From the NCBI GenBank assembly GCA_025774865.1, contig JALGZO010000377.1, positions 1 to 17,591 on the forward strand: 17,591 bases of DNA, given 5' to 3'. The stretch's first letter is position 1. Each line of letters starts with the position of its first letter. The position numbers and the translations under genes were made by a program. The stretch is from a bacterium. Its GTDB lineage: Bacteria; ARS69. The notes under the pieces are model-generated. The model ran no database searches. It was not told where the DNA came from and saw nothing but the letters and a program-made list of their open reading frames with translations. Of this stretch, positions 8,209-14,697 are shown in pieces.

Positions 8209-8236
8209 CCTTAACACCGGACCTGAGGACCGGCAA
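8209..8236 (-). promoter_or_regulatory. Weak candidate promoter with embedded palindrome for the outer-membrane protein gene
   Basis: Minus-strand TTGCCG (8236-8231) and TTAAGG (8214-8209) are 16 bp apart. Between and partly overlapping them lies the imperfect palindrome CCGGACCTGAGGACCGG (8217-8233), where only the fifth position from each end fails to pair. An operator between the -35 and -10 boxes would be a plausible repression site. The hexamers are poor matches, so confidence is low. Confidence 0.22.
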
Positions 8237-8249
8237 GCAGGGCCGGGCG

Positions 8250-8279
8250 TTGATCGTTCGTTCGTCCACGTGGTAGCTT
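8250..8279 (+). promoter_or_regulatory. Candidate promoter for the fused E1 dehydrogenase gene
   Basis: TTGATC (8250-8255) and TAGCTT (8274-8279) are separated by 18 bp, about 44 bp upstream of the ATG at 8323. The spacing and hexamers resemble the candidate promoter of the XPB gene. Confidence 0.4.
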
Positions 8280-8322
8280 CGCAGCGGCGATTCGTGCCGA
8301 GCCCCCGCAGATCGGAGTGAAT

Positions 8323-10410
8323 ATGGCGGTCCAGGACCCGGAAATCGCGGAGATCGGACTGACTCGGGACGACCTGCTCGCCTTCTACCGGAACATGGTT
8401 CTCTCGCGTCGCCTCGACGACGAGGAGATCACACTCAAGCGCAAGAACCTCATCTTCTTTCAGATCTCCGGAGCCGGTCACGAAGCCGCCCTCACCGCGG
8501 TGGGGCACGAGATGCGGCCCAGTCACGACTGGTTCTATCCGTACTACCGGGACCGTGCCCTGTGCCTGGCGCTGGGAATGACGCCCACCGAGATGCTGAT
8601 GAGCGCCGTCGGCGCGGTCGCCGACCCGAACTCGCACGCCCGCCAGATGCCCAGCCACTGGGGCCACAAAGAGCTCAACATCGTCTCGCAGTCCAGCCCG
8701 ACCGGCACGCAGCTCCTGCAGGCGGTCGGGTGCGCGGAGGCGGGATCGCTCTATCGCCGGATCCGAGAGATCCCGGACCGGACCTCTCGATTCCGCGACG
8801 ACGAAGTCGTCTACGTTTCCCTCGGCGACGGTACGTCCAGCCAGGGCGAGTTCTGGGAAGCGGTGTTGTTCCACCTCGAGGACAACGGGTACGCGATCTC
8901 GGTGCCGGTCGAGCAGCAGACACCGGGCGGCAGCGTGTCCGACCTGCTGCGGACCTTTCCGGGGCTCAAGATCGTGGTGTGTGACGGCACCGATCCGATC
9001 GACAGCCTCCAGGCCACGCGCCAAGCCCTCGCGCACTGTCGCACCGGCCAGGGTCCGGCGCTCCTCCACAGTCGGGTCACTCGCCCCTATTCGCATTCGC
9101 TGTCGGATGATCACCGCACCTACCGGACCCCGGAGGAGCTGGCGGAAGAGGAAGCGCGAGATTGCAACAAGACGTTCCCACGCTTCCTCGTCGAGCAGGA
9201 GTACGCGACGGAAGGCGAGCTCGAGGAGATACGGGCCAGCGTCGATCGCGAGGTGAAGGAAGCTTCCGAGGCCGCGCAGGCGGCACCCAAGCCGCCCGCC
9301 ACCCAGGCGGAGGCGGAGTCGTTCGTCTATTCCACCAGCGTGGATCCGACCGGCCCCGACTTCGATCGGCCGCCGACCGAAGAGGGCGACCCGGACTCAG
9401 TCGTGGGGATGATCAACACTTGTCTCCGCGAGGAGATGGCTCGTGAGCCGAGGATCGTGGTGTTCGGCGAGGACGTCGCCGACGCCACCCGCGAAGACGC
9501 GCTCTCGGAGGTTCCGGGCAAGGGCGGCGTGTTCAAAGTGACGCACAAGCTGCAGCGCGAGTTCGGCCACGATCGCGTGTTCAACTCGCCGCTCGCGGAG
9601 GCGAACATCGTCGGGCGTGCGATCGGGATGGCGACGCGAGGACTGAAGCCCGTCGTGGAAGTCCAGTTCTTCGACTACATCTGGCCGGCCATGATGCAGA
9701 TCCGGAACGAGCTGACGATGATGCGCTGGCGGAGCCGCGGTGATTTCGCCTGTCCGTTCGTCATTCGCGCGCCGATCGGGGGCTACCTGCAAGGCGGCGC
9801 GGTCTACCATTCGCAATCGGGCGAGAGCATCTTCGCGCACTGCCCGGGAATCCGCATCGTCATGCCGTCGAACGCCCTCGACGCCAACGGGCTCCTGCGC
9901 ACGGCCATCCGGTGCGACGACCCGGTGCTCTTCCTCGAACACAAGCATCTCTACCGGCAACCGTACGCGAAAGGGCCCTACCCCGGTCCGGATCACATGA
10001 TTCCCTTCGGGAAGGCTCGCCTCCACCGACGCGGCTCGGATCTGACCATCGTCACGTACGGCGCGCTCGTCCGCCGGAGCGAAATGGCGGCGAAGCAACT
10101 CGCCGAGGCCGGTGTCGACGTGGAGATTCTCGACCTTCGCTCCGTTTCGCCGTGGGATTTCGAGGCGGTCGCGGAATCCGTGAAGCGCACGAATCGTTGC
10201 CTCGTCGTCCACGAAGACCACGTGTCGTTCGGGTTCGGGGCGGAGGTCGCGGCTCGCGTCGCGGACGAGCTCTTCCCGTGGCTCGACGCGCCCGTGCAGC
10301 GAGTCGCGGGCCTGGACACGCCCGTCGCGTACTCGCCCGTTGTCGAGAACATCACTCTTCCCCAGGTCGCGGACGTAGTCGCCGGCGCCAGGAAGCTCGC
10401 AGCGTACTAG
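8323..10410 (+). CDS. Fused alpha/beta thiamine-diphosphate 2-oxoacid dehydrogenase E1 component
   Basis: Predicted decarboxylating E1 of a pyruvate or branched-chain 2-oxoacid dehydrogenase-type complex, with both E1 subunits in one 695-residue chain. The alpha part (about 1-315) contains the ThDP motif start GDG at 168-170 and [10 protein letters not shown] at 186-195. A low-complexity linker rich in A, P and E follows (about 315-335). The beta part (about 355-695) has [24 protein letters not shown] and the C-terminal transketolase-like domain ([31 protein letters not shown]). Odd: only 17 residues separate GDG from the conserved N, against the usual 25-30. This looks like an in-frame loss of about 10 residues after WEA. 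ATG 8323 is preferred over GTG 8317 because GGAG (8314-8317) lies five bases before it. No E2 or E3 gene is in the window. Confidence 0.93.
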   Translation: MAVQDPEIAEIGLTRDDLLAFYRNMVLSRRLDDEEITLKRKNLIFFQISGAGHEAALTAVGHEMRPSHDWFYPYYRDRALCLALGMTPTEMLMSAVGAVADPNSHARQMPSHWGHKELNIVSQSSPTGTQLLQAVGCAEAGSLYRRIREIPDRTSRFRDDEVVYVSLGDGTSSQGEFWEAVLFHLEDNGYAISVPVEQQTPGGSVSDLLRTFPGLKIVVCDGTDPIDSLQATRQALAHCRTGQGPALLHSRVTRPYSHSLSDDHRTYRTPEELAEEEARDCNKTFPRFLVEQEYATEGELEEIRASVDREVKEASEAAQAAPKPPATQAEAESFVYSTSVDPTGPDFDRPPTEEGDPDSVVGMINTCLREEMAREPRIVVFGEDVADATREDALSEVPGKGGVFKVTHKLQREFGHDRVFNSPLAEANIVGRAIGMATRGLKPVVEVQFFDYIWPAMMQIRNELTMMRWRSRGDFACPFVIRAPIGGYLQGGAVYHSQSGESIFAHCPGIRIVMPSNALDANGLLRTAIRCDDPVLFLEHKHLYRQPYAKGPYPGPDHMIPFGKARLHRRGSDLTIVTYGALVRRSEMAAKQLAEAGVDVEILDLRSVSPWDFEAVAESVKRTNRCLVVHEDHVSFGFGAEVAARVADELFPWLDAPVQRVAGLDTPVAYSPVVENITLPQVADVVAGARKLAAY

Positions 10411-10465
10411 TGTTCCGTCTGGATGGTCATGATCAGTTCCGAGATCTCGCAGCCGCCTCGTGCGC

Positions 10466-10587
10466 CCGAGCTTCGCGAGGTCGGGGGGCACCCTCGCCCG
10501 CCGTTGCTGCTCGGCTCGCGGAACATCGAAGCGAGCCTGCGCTGCGCTGACGCGTTCGAGAATGCCCCCCGACCTCGCAAAGCTCGG
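10466..10587 (+). repeat. Palindromic dispersed element, copy A (122 bp)
   Basis: Bounded by 25-bp terminal inverted repeats (10466-10490 and 10563-10587) that pair at 24 of 25 positions; the left arm begins CCGAGCTTCGCGAGG and the right arm ends CCTCGCAAAGCTCGG. The interior holds two blocks shared exactly with copy B, 10491-10519 (29 bp) and 10535-10560 (26 bp). They flank a central piece that differs between copies. An inner inverted repeat GGCTCGC/GCGAGCC surrounds that central piece in this copy. No transposase and no clear target-site duplication are seen. It could be a non-autonomous mobile element (MITE- or REPIN-like) or a structured RNA; I do not recognise the family. Confidence 0.8.
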
Positions 10588-10727
10588 CTCCTCCGGATGG
10601 CGACCTGAACTCGCTCACGCCGGCCGGCAACGGCGCTCCGGAGGCCGTGGAACCGTGGCGGCACCACGGCGGCGAAGAAGTGACGCTCGTCCACGGGGAC
10701 ACCGAAACCTGGTTCCCGGCCCGAAGA

Positions 10728-10859
10728 AGCCCGGAGCGGCGCGAGGCCGGGGGACCCCCTCGAACGCGTCAGCGCAGCGCAGGCGAGCTACAATCCTCTT
10801 TGCGAGCCGAGCAGCAACGGCGGGCGAGGGGGTACCCCGGCCTCGCGCCGCTCCGGGCT
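10728..10859 (-). repeat. Palindromic dispersed element, copy B (132 bp, inverted relative to copy A)
   Basis: Bounded by 35-bp terminal inverted repeats (10728-10762 and 10825-10859) pairing at 34 of 35 positions. Its reverse complement aligns with copy A over its whole length: the conserved blocks are identical (the 26-bp block is at 10759-10784), the arms are similar, and the central piece differs. Arm differences from copy A are matched by complementary differences in the opposite arm. It ends 63 bp before the TPR-protein ATG, so if transcribed it would lie in that gene's leader. Confidence 0.8.
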
Positions 10860-10922
10860 AGCCTGCGGAAAAGGAAGCAGGACTTCCGCGACGACTTGCT
10901 AGCGGCCCACCGGACAGCCCGT

Positions 10923-12767
10923 ATGCGCGCACTCTTCGTCCCCGGAGCCGCCTGGCTCGCCGTCGCGATCTGGACGGCGCCGCTCCACGCCGGCGGCCCC
11001 CTCGATCCCGCCTCCCTCGAGGACGCGCGCCGCGGGCTCGAGCATCTCTACCACGCGCGCCCCATTCAGGCGGCGGCCGCCTTCGAGCAGATCCGCGCCC
11101 GTCTCCCCGAGAGCCCCGCAGCCGACTTCCTGCACGGTGCGATCGAGTGGCATCGCGTCACGACCGGCCCGCAGGGCATGACGGCGGGGGGGGATCCCGA
11201 GAGGGCCTTCTTCGCGAGGATGAACGCCGCGATCGAGCTCGGAGAGAAGGCGATCGAGAAGGACCCGGGAGACCTGTCGGCCCGGTTCTTCCTCGGTGGC
11301 GCGTACGGCTACGAGGCACGCTACCTGGCCCTCCAGGAAAACTGGTGGACCGCGTACCGCACGGGGAAGAAGGGAGTAGGTCACCTCGAGAAGGTCGTCG
11401 AGGCCGACCCGACGTTCGGTGACGCATACCTCGGACTGGGGATCTATCACTACTACGCGGACGTCCTCCCCAAGGTGCTGAAGATCTTCGGAGCGCTCGT
11501 GGGTCTCCGGGGTGATCGCGAGAAGGGTCTCGAGGAGATCCGGCGCGCCCGGCGCGACGGGGCACTCGTCGAGGAGGAGTGCCGGTTCTTTCTCGCCGAG
11601 ATCGAGTCGACCTTCGAGCAGAACCACTGGAGAGCGCTCGCCTACTCGCGCAGCCTCCGCGACGAGTACCCGGAGAACGAACTGTTCACATGGATCAACG
11701 CCCGGATCCTCGACGAGTTGCACCTCACGGATCTCTCGATCGCGGAATGGACCGCGCTTCGGGGCCAGGCGAAGGGGCGACGCCTGACGGGTTTCATCGA
11801 GTACCGGCTCGCGAGATCGCTTCTCTTCGCCGGCGACTTCGAAGGCGCCGCCGCGAGGCTCGACGAGCTCCTGAAGCTCGGACGCCTCGGCAGCCGGAGG
11901 ATCACGATGTGGGGGCGGCTCCGCTACGGAGTCGCGCTCGACTTTCTCGGACGGCACGAGGAGGCGCTGAGACAGTACGAGATCGCCAAGGAGCTCGATG
12001 CTTCGGACCTCGCGAGGGAACGGGCGGCGGCGCGAATCCACGCGGGCCGTCGCGACCCGGCGGTGGTGTCGCTGGAAGAGCTCGCGGAGACCGCGCGGAT
12101 TCTGAAGGAGACCGGCCGTCGCACGGAGACCGAGCTCCGGCGCGTCGAACACCTCGTGGTCGACCCGCCCCGCGGACGATCGAAGCGGGTGCGACTGGAC
12201 TCCTTCCGGATCCTCGAGGATCTCGTCGAGGCCCGCCTGCGGGACGGACGCCCCGCGGATTGCGTCGCGGCGGTCGCCCGCGCTCTCGAGCTGTCGCCGG
12301 GGCCACTCGCCGAATCACGCGCGCGACTGCTGGCGATCCGGGCCCGGGCGCACCAACGCATGGGCCGCACCGAGAAAGCGATCGCGGACTTGAGCCGGGC
12401 CCACGAACGTGCGTCGGGGGACGACCGGCGACGAATCGGGCGGGATCGCGATCTCGTCGAGCGCCTCGCGGACATGGTGCGCCCCACTCCCACAGCCGCG
12501 GCCGCCTTCACGTTCCGCGCGAGAGACCGAGGCGAACTCCTCTTGGAAGTGGAGTTTCCGGATCGGAGGGTACCCATGGAGCTCGCCGATGGGGTCTGGA
12601 CGGTGACGACCGGTGGGGCGGGCCGCGACCCCCTTCGGTACCGGTTCGTCGCGGACGGCGAATTCCGGCGACTGGACCCGCACGCGCCGCGCGTGAAGCT
12701 CATCGACGACGAGGCCTGGAGCTTCGTCCCTCAACCGAAGCAGACGAACTCCTCGCCCTCCCGGTAG
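10923..12767 (+). CDS. Secreted TPR protein with C-terminal CBM48/AMPK-beta-like domain
   Basis: A 614-residue exported protein. Residues 1-23 form a Sec signal peptide with probable cleavage after LHA (A23). Residues about 30-460 contain degenerate and clear TPR units (GLEHLYHARPIQAAAAFEQI, FGDAYLGLGIYHYYAD, YGVALDFLGRHEEALRQYEI, IRARAHQRMGRTEKAIADLS near 490). The last ~85 residues resemble the immunoglobulin-like glycogen-binding module seen in isoamylase/AMPK-beta proteins: PMELADGVWTVTT, then LRYRFVADGEFRRLDPHAPR. The aromatic sugar-binding residues of true CBM48 are not clearly present. ATG 10923 is chosen because of the signal peptide; the frame is open further upstream through repeat B, and no strong Shine-Dalgarno is visible. 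Its end overlaps the convergent glycosyltransferase gene by 37 bp. Function is unknown, probably periplasmic scaffolding. Confidence 0.85.
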   Translation: MRALFVPGAAWLAVAIWTAPLHAGGPLDPASLEDARRGLEHLYHARPIQAAAAFEQIRARLPESPAADFLHGAIEWHRVTTGPQGMTAGGDPERAFFARMNAAIELGEKAIEKDPGDLSARFFLGGAYGYEARYLALQENWWTAYRTGKKGVGHLEKVVEADPTFGDAYLGLGIYHYYADVLPKVLKIFGALVGLRGDREKGLEEIRRARRDGALVEEECRFFLAEIESTFEQNHWRALAYSRSLRDEYPENELFTWINARILDELHLTDLSIAEWTALRGQAKGRRLTGFIEYRLARSLLFAGDFEGAAARLDELLKLGRLGSRRITMWGRLRYGVALDFLGRHEEALRQYEIAKELDASDLARERAAARIHAGRRDPAVVSLEELAETARILKETGRRTETELRRVEHLVVDPPRGRSKRVRLDSFRILEDLVEARLRDGRPADCVAAVARALELSPGPLAESRARLLAIRARAHQRMGRTEKAIADLSRAHERASGDDRRRIGRDRDLVERLADMVRPTPTAAAAFTFRARDRGELLLEVEFPDRRVPMELADGVWTVTTGGAGRDPLRYRFVADGEFRRLDPHAPRVKLIDDEAWSFVPQPKQTNSSPSR

Positions 12768-13729
12768 CCCCAGCCGGCCAGAGTCTCTCGGATTTCCGCA
12801 CGAGCCCCCTTCACGCCCACCGACACCACGAGGAAACATCCGGGCTTCTCGCGGAGCGTCTCGGAGGTTCGAACCTCCACCCCGATCATCCTTCGCCCGA
12901 TCTTCGTCGGTGCGATGTCGACGAGATGGCGCAGCGCCACGCCGCGCCCACGCAGTGCTTTCGCCGTGCGCTTTCCGTCGCGACCCGCCCCCCACACGAT
13001 CACCTCGCGGCCCGCGAGACCCACGGCGCCGACGAGATGGTCTGCCTTGCACTCCAGGAACGCCCGAGCCGTGTAACGCGGGTCGGTGCGCGTGAGACGG
13101 TCGGAGTGGTCGCGGATCCGGACGAGCGTGCGCGGGACCTTCGCGAACGTCCAACCGGCCCGCCAAGCGCGCAACCACAGGTCGTAGTCCTCGGGCTGGT
13201 CGAGATCGCGGTAGCCGCCGAGCGCCCGTAGCGACGACGTCCGAACGGTAACCGACGGGTGCGCCAGCGGCGACTCGACAAAGAGATCCCGCACGATCTC
13301 GTCGTGCGTGACGACCGAGTTCATCCAGTCCTCGTACGCCCGCAGGTTGGGCGACACGTCGCCGAAGAACTGCACCCGACACGACACGACGTCTACCTCC
13401 GGCCGCGCGTTCAGGAGTTCCACCTGCCGGGCGAGTCGCTCTTCGTCCATGACGTCGTCGGCGTCGAGCCTCGCGACGAAGGGAGCCTCGACCCGCGAGA
13501 GTCCGTCGTTGAGGGTCGCGACGATTCCGCGCGGGGGACACCGGAGGACGACGAAGCGCGGATCGTCGCGGGCGGCCGCCGCCGCGATCGCGGGGGAGTC
13601 GTCCTGGGAGCCGTCGTCGAGCACGAGGCAGCGGAAATCCGGGAAGGACTGGCGGCAAATGCTGCGGAGGGTCTCGGACAGGGTGGTGGCGGCGTCGCGA
13701 ACGGGCAGCAGGACGTCGACCGCGCTCAA
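12731..13729 (-). CDS. GT2-family glycosyltransferase with C-terminal nucleotide-binding-like domain
   Basis: Predicted GT-A fold glycosyltransferase, 332 residues. The N-terminal domain (1 to about 215) has the GT2 start VDVLLPVRDAATTLSETL, VLDDGSQDD at 36-43, the metal-binding DAD at 89-91 (ARLDADDVMDEERL) and QPEDYDLW at 178-185, the usual acceptor-side acidic region. Residues about 240-332 form a second domain beginning REVIVWGAGRDGKRTA with a GxGxxG turn (G247, G249, G252), like a Rossmann-type fold. This is not part of the core GT2 fold. The TTG start overlaps the stop of the PLP-enzyme gene as TTGA, so the genes are translationally coupled. Sugar donor and acceptor cannot be predicted; no membrane segment is seen. 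Confidence 0.92.
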   Translation of the reverse strand: MSAVDVLLPVRDAATTLSETLRSICRQSFPDFRCLVLDDGSQDDSPAIAAAAARDDPRFVVLRCPPRGIVATLNDGLSRVEAPFVARLDADDVMDEERLARQVELLNARPEVDVVSCRVQFFGDVSPNLRAYEDWMNSVVTHDEIVRDLFVESPLAHPSVTVRTSSLRALGGYRDLDQPEDYDLWLRAWRAGWTFAKVPRTLVRIRDHSDRLTRTDPRYTARAFLECKADHLVGAVGLAGREVIVWGAGRDGKRTAKALRGRGVALRHLVDIAPTKIGRRMIGVEVRTSETLREKPGCFLVVSVGVKGARAEIRETLAGWGYREGEEFVCFG

Positions 13730-14697
13730 TCGGACTCCCAGAGAGGCGTGGAGAGATACCGCTCACCGAAATCGCTGAAGATCGTGACGATGATCCCGCG
13801 ACCGGCCTCGCGCCCGGCCCGGAGAACTCCCTCCAGGTAACCGCCCGACGACTGGCCGACGAACAGCCCCCGCAACGCCATTGCCCGCGCGTGTTCGCGC
13901 GCCTCCTCGCTGGAAACGTCGGTCCATTCGTCGACGACTGATTCGTCGAGAATCTCGGGAACGATGTCGCCGGGGTGGCCGAGCGGTTTCAGGCCCTCGA
14001 TGCCCGGGAAGACTTCCGGGCGAACCGAGCAGACCCGGATCCCCCGGTCGTGCTCCTTGAGACGGCGCCCCACGCCCGTGATCGTCCCCCCCGTACCCAC
14101 GCCGGCGACGAAGTGCGTGACGCTTCCCGCCGTCTGCTCGAGGATCTCTTCCGCCGTGGTGTCGTAGTGCGCGCGCCAGTTCCCGTCGTTCGCGTATTGA
14201 TCGCAGAAGAAGTAGCGACCGGGATACGCTTCGGCGAGACGATGCGCCTCGCGGAGCGCTTCGTCGTAGCCTTCGATGGGATCGGTGAACGTGAGCTTCG
14301 CGCCGTGGGCGAGAATGCGCTTCTTCCTCTCGAGACTCGCATTCCCCGGTACGACGAGCTCGACGTCGAACCCGAGCACCCCGCCGATCATCGCGTACGC
14401 GATCCCGGCGTTCCCGGACGACGAGTCGAGCACGGTCTTCCCTTCGCGGAGCCGTCCGTCGAGGACCGCTTCGCTCAACATTCGGAGCACCGGGCGATCC
14501 TTGATGGAGCCGCCGGGGTTGTAGTACTCGATCTTCGCGAACACCTCGACGTCGGGCAGCTCGTCGCGGAACACGTCGAGCCGAACGAGCGGCGTGTTTC
14601 CGATGAGGCGGAGTGGCGGATACCGGTCGACGAGCTCCTGGATCTCCGTCGGCGACGACAAGTGGACTACACGTCCGCCGCTACTGGGCGGCTCCAC
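13726..14697 (-). CDS. PLP-dependent cysteine synthase/cystathionine beta-synthase family enzyme
   Basis: Fold-type II PLP enzyme of 323 residues, about the length of O-acetylserine sulfhydrylases. IGNTPLVRLD occurs at 32-41, the Schiff-base lysine is K66 in NPGGSIKDRP, the substrate loop is SSSGNAG at 92-98, the phosphate-binding loop is GTGGT at 201-205, and GQSSGG at 281-286 supplies the residue near the pyridine nitrogen. It probably performs beta-replacement on an activated serine or homoserine to make cysteine, cystathionine or a related amino acid. The exact substrate is unknown. GTG 14697 overlaps the aldo/keto reductase stop by 31 bp; a downstream TTG at 14661 is an alternative start. 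It is coupled to the glycosyltransferase by a 4-base overlap. Confidence 0.93.
   Translation of the reverse strand: MEPPSSGGRVVHLSSPTEIQELVDRYPPLRLIGNTPLVRLDVFRDELPDVEVFAKIEYYNPGGSIKDRPVLRMLSEAVLDGRLREGKTVLDSSSGNAGIAYAMIGGVLGFDVELVVPGNASLERKKRILAHGAKLTFTDPIEGYDEALREAHRLAEAYPGRYFFCDQYANDGNWRAHYDTTAEEILEQTAGSVTHFVAGVGTGGTITGVGRRLKEHDRGIRVCSVRPEVFPGIEGLKPLGHPGDIVPEILDESVVDEWTDVSSEEAREHARAMALRGLFVGQSSGGYLEGVLRAGREAGRGIIVTIFSDFGERYLSTPLWESD

Larger units (their letters stand above)
10411..10922. other. 512-bp intergenic region carrying an inverted pair of palindromic elements
   Basis: No convincing gene is seen between the E1 stop and the TPR-protein start. The stretch holds element A (10466-10587) and element B (10728-10859, opposite orientation) with a 140-bp spacer. 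The spacer contains a CCGTGG-N5-CCACGG hairpin (10653-10669). No terminator with a T-run is seen after the E1 gene. Open frames through this region are short, arginine-rich and follow the palindromes. Confidence 0.7.

Noticed and set aside
10466-10859. Complete insertion sequence, CRISPR array or integron attC array
   Set aside because: There is no transposase or integrase gene, only two copies in opposite orientation rather than a regular direct array, and no clear target-site duplications.
11579-13231. Plus-strand open frame of 550 codons across the TPR and glycosyltransferase genes
   Set aside because: It is extremely rich in R, P and G and overlaps two well-supported genes in other frames.
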